Source: JBBDXI01 sp040902425
Lineage (GTDB): Bacteria; Planctomycetota; Phycisphaerae; Phycisphaerales; UBA1924
Assembly (NCBI GenBank): GCA_040902425.1
Contig: JBBDXI010000081.1
Coordinates: forward strand, 29,379-93,378
Reading direction: 5' to 3'
DNA: 64,000 nucleotides
The translations under genes were made by a program, and so were the position numbers. Numbering within the stretch: the first letter of the stretch is position 1; every line of letters starts with the position of its first letter. The notes beneath the pieces were generated by a model, which was not told where the DNA came from, made no database searches, and saw only the letters and a program-made list of their open reading frames with translations. Positions 7,906-16,903 of the stretch are shown here, one piece after another.

Positions 7906-9663
7906 GTGCAGCCGACGCCCCAGATTCTGGCTGAGATCGAGGCCATGCTCGGGCGCGGGGAGTCGGAGGCGGCCCGCTCAAAGGTCCAGGGGCTGCTCCG
8001 GAGGAGCCCGGCGGACCCCGCACTCAACGCGTTCATGGCCCGGGCCTTGGCCCGGCTGGGGCAGGCCGGCGCGGCCGAGTACTACGCCGAGCGGGCCCAC
8101 CGCGCGCTCCCCGCCGACCCGCTGCTGATGGCCCTCTACGGGCGTGCCCTGTGCATGAGCGGCAAGCAGGCGGAAGCCGTCGAGCTGCTGCGGCGGGCGC
8201 TGCTCGCGGCCCCGGGGCTCCCCGCGGCGTGGCTGCCGCTCATCGTCACGCACTACCAGCGGGGCGAGATGGCCGCGGCCCTGGCGGCGTGCGACGGCGC
8301 CGAGCGGGCGGGAGTGCAGAACCCCGAGCTCCCCGAGCTGCGGGCCGGGGCGCACCTGGAGTGCGGGGAGCCGGAGGCGGCGGTGAGGGCGCTGGAGGAG
8401 GGCCTGCGGCGGTGGCCGGGGCACCCCCGCCTCCTCTCGCACCTGTGCTGCGCGATGAACTACAGCCCGGCGACCACGCCCGCGGCGGCGCTGGCGCGGG
8501 CGCGGGAGTACGGGGCGGCGCTGGATCGTGGGCTGCCGCGCCTGCCCCCGGCCGCGCCGTCGCCGGGCGGCGCGGGGAAGAAGCTGACGATCGGGTTCGT
8601 CTCGCCGGACCTGCGGGTGCACTCGGTGGCGTGGTTCCTGGAGCCGCTGCTGGAGCGCCTCGACCGGGGCCGCTTCGCCGTCTTCTGCTACCACGTGGGG
8701 ACCGCCGCCGACGGCGTGTCGCAGCGGCTGAAGGCGCTGAGCCGGCGGTGGCGGCACATCCCGCACGCGGGGCCGACCGACTTGGCGAAGCAGCTGCGGG
8801 CCGACGGCGTGGACATCGCCGTGGACCTGGCCGGGCACACCGACGGGCACCGGCTCGCCGCCTTCCACGTCGGGTGCGCGCCGGTCCAGGCCACGTGGCT
8901 CGGCTACCCCAGCACCACCGGCGTGCGCGGGATCGGCCTGCGGCTGGTGGACTCGCTCACCGACCCGCCGGTGGCCGCGGCGCAGGCGACCGAGCGGCTG
9001 GCCCGCCTGGACCCGTGCTTCGTCTGCTACCGGCCGGACCCGGGGGCCCCGCCGCTGCGGATGCCCGAGGGCGGGGGCATCGTGTTCGGCTCGTTCTCGG
9101 CGATGGCGAAGGTCAACGACCGGTGCGCGGCCCTCTGGGCGCGGGTGCTGGCGCGGGTGCCGGGGTCGCGGCTGCTGCTGAAGAACTGGGGCCTGCGCGA
9201 GGCGGGGGTTCGCGAGCGGGTGCGGGCGCGGCTGGCGGCGGCGGGGATTCCGGCGGAGCGGCTGGAGCTGGCGCCGTGGGCGGAGGGGACGGGGGAGCAC
9301 CTGGCGATGTACGGTCGGATGCACGTTGCGCTCGATACGTGGCCCTACGGCGGGACGACGACAACCTGCGAGGCGCTGTGGATGGGGGTGCCGGTGGTCA
9401 CGCTGGTCGGCGAGTCGCACGCGTCTCGCGTCGGGGCGAGCCTCCTCAGCGCGGCCGGGCTGCCGGACTGCATCACGCGGACCGACGATGACTACGTCGA
9501 GGCCGCGGCGCGCCTGGCGGGGGATGCGGCGGGGCTGGCGACCCTGCGCGGGACGCTGCGGGAGCGTGTGGCGGCGTCGCCCCTGTGCGATGCGGGCGGG
9601 TTCGCCGGACGGTTCGGGGCGGCGCTGCGCGAGGGATGGGAAAGCCGGACCCTGGGCGGTTGA
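7906..9663 (+). CDS. TPR protein with SPINDLY/O-GlcNAc transferase (GT41) domain
   Basis: 585-residue glycosyltransferase. Residues 1-170 form tetratricopeptide-type helical repeats (ALARLGQAGAAEYYAERAHR and similar). Residues about 225-575 form the GT41 domain: IGFVSPDLRVHSVAWF near 228, DLAGHTDGHRLAAFH near 307, VFGSFSAMAKVN near 393 and LDTWPYGGTTTTCEALWMG near 476. Family members transfer a sugar from a nucleotide donor to Ser/Thr of proteins, and bacterial members often glycosylate surface or secreted proteins. The neighbouring secreted protein cluster makes an exoprotein target conceivable, but nothing in the sequence proves it. GTG 7906 is supported by the -10 box 6 nt upstream. Its stop is 1 bp from the stop of the convergent dockerin gene. 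Confidence 0.92.
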   Translation: MQPTPQILAEIEAMLGRGESEAARSKVQGLLRRSPADPALNAFMARALARLGQAGAAEYYAERAHRALPADPLLMALYGRALCMSGKQAEAVELLRRALLAAPGLPAAWLPLIVTHYQRGEMAAALAACDGAERAGVQNPELPELRAGAHLECGEPEAAVRALEEGLRRWPGHPRLLSHLCCAMNYSPATTPAAALARAREYGAALDRGLPRLPPAAPSPGGAGKKLTIGFVSPDLRVHSVAWFLEPLLERLDRGRFAVFCYHVGTAADGVSQRLKALSRRWRHIPHAGPTDLAKQLRADGVDIAVDLAGHTDGHRLAAFHVGCAPVQATWLGYPSTTGVRGIGLRLVDSLTDPPVAAAQATERLARLDPCFVCYRPDPGAPPLRMPEGGGIVFGSFSAMAKVNDRCAALWARVLARVPGSRLLLKNWGLREAGVRERVRARLAAAGIPAERLELAPWAEGTGEHLAMYGRMHVALDTWPYGGTTTTCEALWMGVPVVTLVGESHASRVGASLLSAAGLPDCITRTDDDYVEAAARLAGDAAGLATLRGTLRERVAASPLCDAGGFAGRFGAALREGWESRTLGG

Positions 9664-9664
9664 G

Positions 9665-11005
9665 CTACGGGCAACCCGCCGCGTAGCGCGTGAGGAAGCA
9701 GGCGAAGTCCTCGACTCGCATGACCGGGTACTGCGTGCTCCCGTCGCAGTTGGCGTAGAAGTCGTACACCGCGAACCGCTGGAGGAAACAGGAGAAATCC
9801 GCGACGTTGAGCGCGGGGGAGGCGCCGGACTGATCGCAATCGGCGTAACACTGGCAGACGTTCCAGAGCGCCAGCCCGTGCGGCACGGGATCGCCGCCCG
9901 CCCGTGCGAACGTTCCGCCCACCGCCAGCGAGCGCCCGGGAAGAGCGCCGCTCGTGCCGAGGGCGTATACGTTGCCGTCGAGCGGCCCGCCCGGCGTAGA
10001 CCACGCTCGGCCATTCCATCGCGCGATCCCGCGGCTAGGAACGCCGTTGAAGTGTGTGAACGACCCGCCCACGTAGAGCTGTCCGCCGCTCCCGTCGTCG
10101 AAGACCCGCATGCACTCCACGATCTTGCCGCCCGTGCTTGCCGCGGACCCGGTTCCTACTGCTTCCCACTCGGCGCCGTTCAAGCGGGCGATCCCGCGGA
10201 CGCCGGTGGCACCTGCGAGCAGGAAGTCGCCCCCGGCGTAGAGCCTCGGACCGCTCGGGTCCTGCGGGTACGCGCAGAAGGACATGATCCCGTAAGGGCT
10301 TGGAATGATCGCGGTACCGACCGCCTCCCAGGAGGTCCCGTCCCACCTCGCGACGCCATTGGCCGCAACCCCCCCAAGTGATGTGAACTGGCCCCCAGCG
10401 TACAGCCGCATGCCGGAGCCGTCGTCGAACGCGCCGAGGGCGAGCACCCACGTGCTGTTGCTTGGGTTAGGCTGACCAACGTTCTGCCATATCGTTCCCG
10501 TCCACCGCGCGATTCCGCCCGCAAGCACTCCACCGGCCATCGGCAGCTGCCCGGCCACGTACAGCGCGGGACCGGTCCCGTCATCGAACGTCAACATGTC
10601 GTTGACTTGCCTGGGCCCGCCCCAAATGCCCTGGCCCAGCGCCGACCAGCCGGCACCGTCCCAGCGGGCGATGCAGTCCACGTGGAGTGAGCCGGCATGT
10701 ATGAAGGTCCCGCCGACATAGAGCTGCCCGTGAAGCGGGGCCATGCAGATGACGCCTGAACTCAGCGTCGGCGCGAACGCTTCCCAGACCGTCCCTGTCC
10801 AACGGAGGATGCGGGCGTCGTAGCCGCCACCGATGAAGTTCCCTCCGGCGTAGAGAGCCAAGCCACTCCCGTCATCGTGCTCGAGGAAGCAATCGACCGT
10901 CGCGGTCGGTTGGCGGATGCCGGGCCATCCTGACCAGCCGACCTGACAGCCTTGTGCCCACGCCGTTCCCGACGCCGCGAGTGTCAGCGCGCTCAGCCAC
11001 TTCAT
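9665..11005 (-). CDS. Secreted propeller-like repeat protein with GC-type dockerin tail
   Basis: 446 residues. Signal peptide MKWLSALTLAASGTAWA. Residues 30-385 consist of repeats built on LYAGGxF...GIARW(D/N)G..W..(L/V)G, with ARWDGTSWEAVGTAI as one unit, and resemble the beta-propeller/delta-60-type repeats of secreted planctomycete proteins. The last 60 residues hold two dockerin-like modules of the form NCDxS...LNVxDFxCFLxxYAAG, ending in YAAGCP. The first module is degenerate (QRFAVYDF instead of YAAG). The true start is the ATG at 11005; the open frame continues upstream without meaning. It is the last gene of the minus-strand dockerin cluster. Substrate or ligand unknown. Confidence 0.85.
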   Translation of the reverse strand: MKWLSALTLAASGTAWAQGCQVGWSGWPGIRQPTATVDCFLEHDDGSGLALYAGGNFIGGGYDARILRWTGTVWEAFAPTLSSGVICMAPLHGQLYVGGTFIHAGSLHVDCIARWDGAGWSALGQGIWGGPRQVNDMLTFDDGTGPALYVAGQLPMAGGVLAGGIARWTGTIWQNVGQPNPSNSTWVLALGAFDDGSGMRLYAGGQFTSLGGVAANGVARWDGTSWEAVGTAIIPSPYGIMSFCAYPQDPSGPRLYAGGDFLLAGATGVRGIARLNGAEWEAVGTGSAASTGGKIVECMRVFDDGSGGQLYVGGSFTHFNGVPSRGIARWNGRAWSTPGGPLDGNVYALGTSGALPGRSLAVGGTFARAGGDPVPHGLALWNVCQCYADCDQSGASPALNVADFSCFLQRFAVYDFYANCDGSTQYPVMRVEDFACFLTRYAAGCP

Positions 11006-11070
11006 AGAGTGCTCCGCTTGCCCCCAAACCTGTACCGGTGTCTCCCGCCGCGGTTGCGGGATTGCGGGAT

Positions 11071-12762
11071 TCAGGGGCATCCCGCCGCGTACTTCGTCAG
11101 GAAGCACCCGAAGTCCTGCACATTCAGGGCCGGCGGGACGGTTGACCCGTCGCAGTTGGCGTAGGGCTCGCCGGCCGCGTAGCGGGTAAGGAAGCACCCG
11201 AAGTCCTGCACGTTCAGGATCGGGGCGGCGGTGGAGCCGTCGCAGTTGGGGTAGCAGCCGGCGCACGGCACCGGCACACCCGCGGCCAGCTCGCACTCGT
11301 CTGGGACGCCGTCGGCGTCGCAGTCGTGCAGCGTGCCGGCGAGCAGGTCCGCCCCGTCGGCGATGCCGTTGCCGTTGCAGTCCCAGTCGTTGATCCGCAG
11401 GAAGTAGACGTCCTGCTCTCCGTTGTACGTGGTCGCGTAGGCGAGCGAGGCGCCGACGCGGTCGGAGGCCATGTCGTAGTAGTCGCCCATCTTGTTCTGG
11501 TTGGGCCAGCCGACGAGGCTGTTGTAGGAGGGGCCGATCCCCGTGTTGCCCTGCCAGGTGGTGCCGCCATCGGCCGAGAAGGCGTAGTAGAGGCGCGAGG
11601 AGGTGACGCTCAGGCTCTCCCGGGTGTCGTTCCACACGGCGTCCAGCCGCCCGTCGGGGGCCACGGAGAGGGTGCCGAACCACTGCCAGGCGCCGGCGTT
11701 CGCCGGGTCGTTGTTCACGCGGATGGGCGCCGGGAGCCAGCTCTGGCCGCCGTCGGTGGAGCGGTTGAAGTAGACATCGAGCGGGTCGGTCGTCCCGACG
11801 CGGACGGAGCAGAGGACGTAGACCCACCCGTGGCGCGGGCCGCCGGAGCGGTCCACCGCCACCTGCACCTGGCCGAGCAGGCCGCCGGGGTTGGGGCTGC
11901 CGGTCACGAACGAGCGGAACGTGCCCATCGGGACGGTGACGGTGGTGAAGGCCGGCGTCTGGGCCGCGACGCCGGCGTTGAGCGAACGCGCGACCTGGAT
12001 CGGCCCCGACCCGCCGGGGCTGAACTGGCCGCCGATGTAGAGCTGGCCCGCGGGGCCGACGTCGGAGATGCCCCACACCGGGACGCGGGGGATGGGGGTG
12101 GTCCAGGTCTGGGCCTGGTTGAACGACCTCGTGAAGTTGCTGGTGCTCTGGATGACGCTCCAGTGCTGGTAGAGGGCGCCGGCGGTGGGCGCGCCGCTCA
12201 CATCGACCGTCAGCCACTGCTTGTCGTCGCCGAAGCTGGTGTAGACGCTGGGGAAGGTCGCGCCGCCGTCGGTGCTCACGAAGACCCACGTCTGGTACGG
12301 GCTCGTGGTGAGGCTGCAGTAGTAGAGGCGGCCCTGGGCGTCGGCGCGGAGGACGGGGTCCGAGCGGAAGATGCCGGGGTCGAGCGGGCCGGGGTTGGTC
12401 CAGGTCCGCCCCCCGTCGGTGCTGTAGGCCCGCCCCGCCTGGCGGAAGTTGGAGGCGATGCTGTCGAACTGGCGCCAGCCGATGGCCAGGCGGTTGGGGG
12501 CGGTGGGGTCGATCGCCAGCGAGGGCTCGTTGGCGGCGTCGCCGACGATGTTCATCCCCTGGGGTCCGACGTTCACCTGCCGCAGCGTGGTATCGCGCGG
12601 GCTGTACGCCGGCGAGAGACGGACGGGGCCGGGGGGCGCTGGGGGGTCCTGCGTGAACTCGTGCGGGGCCGCGCCGGGGAGGGGGGGCTGCGCGGGGACG
12701 TGGCCCGCGGCCATCGCGAACACGAGCATCGGGGCACTGTGGATGGGTTGGCGGCGCTTCAT
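11071..12762 (-). CDS. Secreted Asp-box (sialidase/BNR-like) protein with GC-type dockerin tail
   Basis: 563 residues with an N-terminal signal region (MKRRQ..., cleavage likely after PAQ near residue 25). At least four Asp-box motifs (YSTDGGRTW, VSTDGGATF, RSTDGGQSW, FSADGGTTW) indicate a sialidase-fold beta-propeller, but I cannot trace the full catalytic Arg triad of sialidases, so enzymatic activity is uncertain. Residues about 450-485 carry a Ca-binding-like segment (DCNGNGIADG, DCDADGVPDECE), followed by the doubled dockerin module ending YAAGCP. GGAGAG precedes the ATG. It sits 33 bp downstream of the beta-helix gene on the same strand, so co-transcription is likely. Confidence 0.86.
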   Translation of the reverse strand: MKRRQPIHSAPMLVFAMAAGHVPAQPPLPGAAPHEFTQDPPAPPGPVRLSPAYSPRDTTLRQVNVGPQGMNIVGDAANEPSLAIDPTAPNRLAIGWRQFDSIASNFRQAGRAYSTDGGRTWTNPGPLDPGIFRSDPVLRADAQGRLYYCSLTTSPYQTWVFVSTDGGATFPSVYTSFGDDKQWLTVDVSGAPTAGALYQHWSVIQSTSNFTRSFNQAQTWTTPIPRVPVWGISDVGPAGQLYIGGQFSPGGSGPIQVARSLNAGVAAQTPAFTTVTVPMGTFRSFVTGSPNPGGLLGQVQVAVDRSGGPRHGWVYVLCSVRVGTTDPLDVYFNRSTDGGQSWLPAPIRVNNDPANAGAWQWFGTLSVAPDGRLDAVWNDTRESLSVTSSRLYYAFSADGGTTWQGNTGIGPSYNSLVGWPNQNKMGDYYDMASDRVGASLAYATTYNGEQDVYFLRINDWDCNGNGIADGADLLAGTLHDCDADGVPDECELAAGVPVPCAGCYPNCDGSTAAPILNVQDFGCFLTRYAAGEPYANCDGSTVPPALNVQDFGCFLTKYAAGCP

Positions 12763-12795
12763 GGCATCTCTCCGCTGGTCGTTCAGGGCGGGCGG

Positions 12796-14367
12796 TCAGG
12801 GGCACCCGGCCGCGTACTGCGTGAGGAAGCACGAGAAGTCGTGGATGTTCAGCACCGGCGGCGTGGCGGAGCGGTCGCAGTTGGCGTACGCCTCCGCCCC
12901 CGCGAAGCGCTGGAGGAAGCACGAGAAATCGGCGATGTTCAGCGCCGGCGGGGCGGCGCTCTGGTCGCAGTTGGGGTAGCACGCCTCGTGGGCCCCGATG
13001 CTCGGCGGGGTGCGGTAGCACCGCCCGCCGAGGTCGCCCGCAGCGCCGGCGGGGGCTCGCCCGGCGCCCGCGGCCGGCCCTCTCGGATTGATCCGGTAGT
13101 TGCCGGCGGGCGGCGGGACCGGGTCGGCGAGGCCCGGGTCCTGGCCGATGACGGCGCCCGTCTCCGGCACGGGCAGGTTCGGGGCGGACTGCGCCGGGTT
13201 GTCGTACGCGTACCAGAGGTTGTGCGCGAAGGTGAACGTCGCGGGGGCCGTGTTCGCCCCGACGTTCACGTACGTCGAGAGGTCCGAGCGGTCGAAGTAG
13301 ACGAGGTTGTTCTCGAAGCGGTTGTTCCCGCACGGGAGGAACGTGTAGCCCCCGCCGCTGGTCGTCTCCTGGAGGATCCGCAGCACCCAGTTGTGCGGCG
13401 TGATGATCGTGTTGTTCGCCGCGATGCAGTCCACCGCCCCGACGAACGCGACAGCCGCGGTCGCCCCGTGGATGACGTTGGAGACCACGCGGATGTTGCG
13501 GGTCTCGGCGTTGGGCTGGGTGGTCGAGAGCGGCGGGCGGAAGAACTCCAGGCCCGTGCTCCCGCCGATGTTCACCGCCCGCTGGCCGCACTCGGTCATG
13601 GCGCACCAGCGCACCTCGACATCGCTCGTGCCGCCCTTGGCCTGGACGGCGTTGGCCGAGGCCTCGCGCAGGTCGCAGCGGGCGATCAGCCCCCGGTGGC
13701 AGCCGACCATGTCAATGAGGCTGCCCGACGCGGCCCCGCCGGCGCGGGCGAGGGCGCAGTCAAGCACCCGGAAGTCGTAGAGACCCGAGAGCTTGAGGGC
13801 GTCGTTGTTGCCCCCGGTCCCGATGTCGTGGACCGAAAGGTTGCGCAGGACGAGGAACGAGGCGACGCCGGGGTTGCCGACCTCGCCGCCGTCGTCGAGG
13901 TTCAGGCCGTTGCCGGTGGCGCCCTGCACCTCCAGGTCGTGGATGATGACATAGCGGGCGCGCGAGAACTGGAGGCCGTTGCTGCCGCCATTGAGGACTG
14001 GGCGGGGCTCGCCGGGCGCGCCGCCGATCCAGATGGGCGCCTCGGCGGTCCCCGCCAGGGCGTTGATGAACCCGCCCCCGGCGTACGTCCCCGCGTGCAC
14101 GACGACCGCGGTGCCCGGCGTGGCCCGCGCCGCGGCGAAGGCGATCGTGGCATAGGGCTGGGCCGCGGAGCCGGTGCCGGTCGCGTTGCTGCCGGTGGTG
14201 GCGACGTGGAGCTGGCGTGTCGGGGCGAGCCCGGCCTCGAAGGTGGGGATGGAGGAGCAGGCCTGCCCGAAGGCCGGGCCCGCGGCGCAGGCGAGGGCGA
14301 CGGCGACCCCGAAAAACAAAGCGACCCGCCGGGGGCGGGTCGCGGGATGGCGGGCGAGGTTCCCCAC
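12796..14367 (-). CDS. Secreted right-handed beta-helix protein with GC-type dockerin tail
   Basis: 523 residues. Signal peptide with an RPRR n-region and core ALFFGVAVALACAAG. Residues 50-400 carry parallel beta-helix features: GTGSAAQPYATIAFA at the start, then runs such as YVIIHDLEVQGATGNGLNLD and NIRVVSNVIHGATAAVAF, as in pectate-lyase-like or polysaccharide-binding proteins. The C terminus holds two dockerin modules with LNIADFSCFLQRF and LNIHDFSCFLTQYAAGCP. The start is GTG 14367, with TACCAT ending 5 nt upstream and no ribosome site. An intrinsic-terminator-like hairpin lies inside the signal-peptide codons, which makes the start or its regulation uncertain. Activity is not predictable. 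Confidence 0.82.
   Translation of the reverse strand: MGNLARHPATRPRRVALFFGVAVALACAAGPAFGQACSSIPTFEAGLAPTRQLHVATTGSNATGTGSAAQPYATIAFAAARATPGTAVVVHAGTYAGGGFINALAGTAEAPIWIGGAPGEPRPVLNGGSNGLQFSRARYVIIHDLEVQGATGNGLNLDDGGEVGNPGVASFLVLRNLSVHDIGTGGNNDALKLSGLYDFRVLDCALARAGGAASGSLIDMVGCHRGLIARCDLREASANAVQAKGGTSDVEVRWCAMTECGQRAVNIGGSTGLEFFRPPLSTTQPNAETRNIRVVSNVIHGATAAVAFVGAVDCIAANNTIITPHNWVLRILQETTSGGGYTFLPCGNNRFENNLVYFDRSDLSTYVNVGANTAPATFTFAHNLWYAYDNPAQSAPNLPVPETGAVIGQDPGLADPVPPPAGNYRINPRGPAAGAGRAPAGAAGDLGGRCYRTPPSIGAHEACYPNCDQSAAPPALNIADFSCFLQRFAGAEAYANCDRSATPPVLNIHDFSCFLTQYAAGCP
14311..14343 (-). terminator. Intrinsic terminator-like hairpin inside signal-peptide codons
   Basis: Read on the minus strand, GCGACCCGCC, a 3-nt loop and GGCGGGTCGC are followed at once by TTTGTTTTTC, a textbook rho-independent terminator. 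It lies 41 nt after the stop of the upstream subtilase gene and also overlaps about codons 9-19 of the beta-helix gene. It may end the subtilase transcript, attenuate the downstream gene, or both. Confidence 0.7.
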
Positions 14368-14372
14368 GGGGG

Positions 14373-14378
14373 GATGGT
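14373..14378 (-). promoter_or_regulatory. Candidate -10 box TACCAT of the beta-helix gene
   Basis: TACCAT (minus strand) lies 5 nt before the GTG at 14367, the same arrangement as at other leaderless genes in the window, within the 16-bp space after the upstream stop codon. Confidence 0.4.
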
Positions 14379-14383
14379 ACGGG

Positions 14384-16849
14384 TCAGGGGCACCCGGCGG
14401 CGTACTTCGTGAGGAAGCAGCCGAAGTCGCCGACGTTCAGGCTCGGCGGCGTGGTGGACTCGTCGCAGTTGGCCCAGGCGTCGCCCGCGGCGTACTTCGT
14501 GAGGAAGCAGCCGAAGTCGCCGACGTTCAGGATGGGCGGCGTGGTGGACTCATCGCAGTTGGCGTAGCAGGCGACGGGCGGGAGGCCGGGGGTGACATTG
14601 GCGACCACGAGGGAGTAGATCGCGTCGAGCGCGCCGGTTTCGAGGTAGCCGTCCTGGACCACCTGGGTCGCGATGATCTCGACCGTCCACTCGCCGGCGA
14701 GCGGGTTCTGCACGAAGACGTTTTCGACCGTGTCGTAGGTGTTGGCGGCACCGCCCGGCGTGGTGGAGTTGGACCCGCCGATATCGCTGATGTTCGTCGG
14801 AACCATCCCGTTGTTGCCCCAGTAGACGGTACCGTTCGGCGAGGTGACCCTCAGGGTCAGGTCGTTGACGCGGTTCTGGCCGGCGACGGTGAGCGGGGCG
14901 GGGTCGGGGTAGACCATGGTGGCGCGGAACTCCGGCTCCGCGGGGCCCACGGTGAGCGAGTACGCACGGGTCTGCGCGTTGGCGAGCGGCTCGTCGGCGT
15001 TGACGACGAAGTGCTTCGCGCGGTCGTTGTACAGCCGCGTCAGGTCGGGCAGGCCCCAGCCGATGCGGTTGCGCGTCATGTTGTTGACGCCGTAGGTGTA
15101 GCGGTGGGCGCCGTTGATCAGCAGTGCCTTGGCCGTCGTGGACCTGGGGCGGCTGAGGAACACCGTCGCCTGCCCGCCGTGCCCGGCAAAGACCCCCAGG
15201 TGCCACATCTGGGTGAGCAGCCCGCCGTGCCCGGCCGAGATCGGCGTTGCGGCCGACGTCCCGTTGAACTGGCCATACCCGGTGGTCGCGGAACTGTAGG
15301 TGGTGAACACCTGATTGTTGGGAGCCCCGGGGGCGCCGGACACGCCGTAGGAGTGCGCCAAGTCCGGCTTGACGCGCAGGTCGGTGGCCGGGCCGATGCT
15401 GGCGCCGGTGGCCCAGCGGTCGTCGGTCAGGATCGAGCTGTTCCACGTGTCGATGCCGCCGATCGAGACGATGTTCTTGGCCCACGCCTGGGGTCGCGAG
15501 TGGCGGGTGCCCGCGTTGCTCTGGCTCTGGAAGCTCAGGTAGTCCACCCGGAACAGGTAGTCGTCCACCTCCTGCGATACGTTGGTGTAGTCAAAGGAGC
15601 GCGGGCTCCCCACGCTGGACGTCTGGTAGCAGGACTTCCACTGCAACGCCGGGGCCACGGCCTGGCTGTTCAGCGTGAACCGCGAGATGGCCCCGCTCCC
15701 CAGGCCCGCCTGGTTGGTGTCCTGGTAGCGGGAGACCATGCCCTGCTCGTGCATGTAGCAGAGCCCCCGCGCGTTGATGGACGAGCCGGAGGCGAAGTTG
15801 ATGCCGTAGCAGGCCGTGCCGTGCGCGTCGTTCGAGCTCGTCGTCCGGATCAGCGCCGGCTTGCTCGCCCACTCGACGTGGGCCGGCACGCCGCCGCCGT
15901 CGAACACCTCACCGCGCACCCCCTGGCCCTGGATCCCCGCCGGCCAGAGGATCGTGAAGGCCCCACCGGTGCGAACGATCTGGTCCATGTCCTGCTCCAT
16001 CGGGCCCATGGGGTCGATGAACCCGACCTCGTTGAGGACCAGCACCCGGCGGAGCTGCTCGGCGGTGAGCGTGGCCTCCATGCGGTACTGGTCCGCGTTG
16101 ATGAAGTGGACCTCGCCGCCCAGTTGCTTCACCAGGTCCGCGATCGCCGACTGGGGCCCCGCACCGATCTCGACCGCGCTGATCGAGAAGCGGCCCTGCA
16201 CCGGCTCCCCCGCGACCAGCCGCGCCAGGGTCTGCTCGTCGAGGCGGTAGCCGGGGTGGTACGCCCCGACCCAGCGGACGAAGGGGAGCGCCGCCACCGC
16301 GTCCCGGGTCGCCGGCGAGAGCCGCACCAGGTGCGTGTTCTCGGTGAGGAACGCGAGCACCTCGCCGCCCGCGGCACGCACCTGCCGGCGCATTTCCTCC
16401 AGCGGGGTCGCCACGAACTGGACGAGAAACAGCTCGTTCGTCCCGTCGGCCTCGAACCCGGGGGGCACTGGCACCTGGCCCTCGCGCAGGGGGTCGAACG
16501 TCCCCTGGCGGAGGCGGACCACGCCGGGGTTCTGCACCACCTGCGCCACCGTCCGCCCGCCGTCGGTGCTGAGCGCGAACCAGCCCGCCGGCTTCGCGCC
16601 CGTGTACTCCTCCCACACCACCAGCACCGTCGGCGACCCTTCGAACGTGAAGACCCGCTGGTTGGCGATGCGCGCGGCGGTCTGCCGCACCGTCAACTCG
16701 CCCAGCTTCAGCGTGCTCTGCTGGCGCGTGGCCGTGACCGTCAGCGGCTGCTGGTCGGCCGCGCCGACGGGAGCGACGGCCGCGGCGTGCCCCGCGAGGA
16801 GGGCCAGGGCGGCGGCCAGCGGCAGGCGGACTCTCTTGGCGTATTCCAT
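14384..16849 (-). CDS. Secreted subtilase-family (S8) protease with GC-type dockerin tail
   Basis: 821 residues from the ATG at 16849, preferred over the ATG 15 nt upstream because AAGGG sits 8 nt before it. Signal peptide to about residue 31. Residues 45-110 form a small beta-rich module ending STDGGRTVAQVV. The peptidase domain carries a candidate Asp317 (GEVFDGGGV), His343 (AHGTACYG) and Ser532 (GTSAATPISAGHGG). A C-terminal jelly-roll segment (RVNDLTLRVTSPNGTVYWG) follows, as in kexin/S8 proteins. The tail is two dockerin modules (NCDESTTPP, LNVGDFGCFLTKYAAG) ending GCP. It is paralogous to the next gene upstream, with matching stretches such as SQEVDDYLF.VDYLSFQS. Likely an exported protease; substrate unknown. 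Confidence 0.9.
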   Translation of the reverse strand: MEYAKRVRLPLAAALALLAGHAAAVAPVGAADQQPLTVTATRQQSTLKLGELTVRQTAARIANQRVFTFEGSPTVLVVWEEYTGAKPAGWFALSTDGGRTVAQVVQNPGVVRLRQGTFDPLREGQVPVPPGFEADGTNELFLVQFVATPLEEMRRQVRAAGGEVLAFLTENTHLVRLSPATRDAVAALPFVRWVGAYHPGYRLDEQTLARLVAGEPVQGRFSISAVEIGAGPQSAIADLVKQLGGEVHFINADQYRMEATLTAEQLRRVLVLNEVGFIDPMGPMEQDMDQIVRTGGAFTILWPAGIQGQGVRGEVFDGGGVPAHVEWASKPALIRTTSSNDAHGTACYGINFASGSSINARGLCYMHEQGMVSRYQDTNQAGLGSGAISRFTLNSQAVAPALQWKSCYQTSSVGSPRSFDYTNVSQEVDDYLFRVDYLSFQSQSNAGTRHSRPQAWAKNIVSIGGIDTWNSSILTDDRWATGASIGPATDLRVKPDLAHSYGVSGAPGAPNNQVFTTYSSATTGYGQFNGTSAATPISAGHGGLLTQMWHLGVFAGHGGQATVFLSRPRSTTAKALLINGAHRYTYGVNNMTRNRIGWGLPDLTRLYNDRAKHFVVNADEPLANAQTRAYSLTVGPAEPEFRATMVYPDPAPLTVAGQNRVNDLTLRVTSPNGTVYWGNNGMVPTNISDIGGSNSTTPGGAANTYDTVENVFVQNPLAGEWTVEIIATQVVQDGYLETGALDAIYSLVVANVTPGLPPVACYANCDESTTPPILNVGDFGCFLTKYAAGDAWANCDESTTPPSLNVGDFGCFLTKYAAGCP

Positions 16850-16903
16850 GATCTGACCCTTCATGCTTGGGGGGAAACAGAAATCCGGACCTGACCACGC
16901 GGG

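Noticed and set aside
9665..13606. Very long minus-strand open frame of about 1300 codons
   Set aside because: Only the part from the ATG at 11005 has protein-like sequence; the rest runs out of frame over two other well-supported dockerin genes, an effect of high GC.
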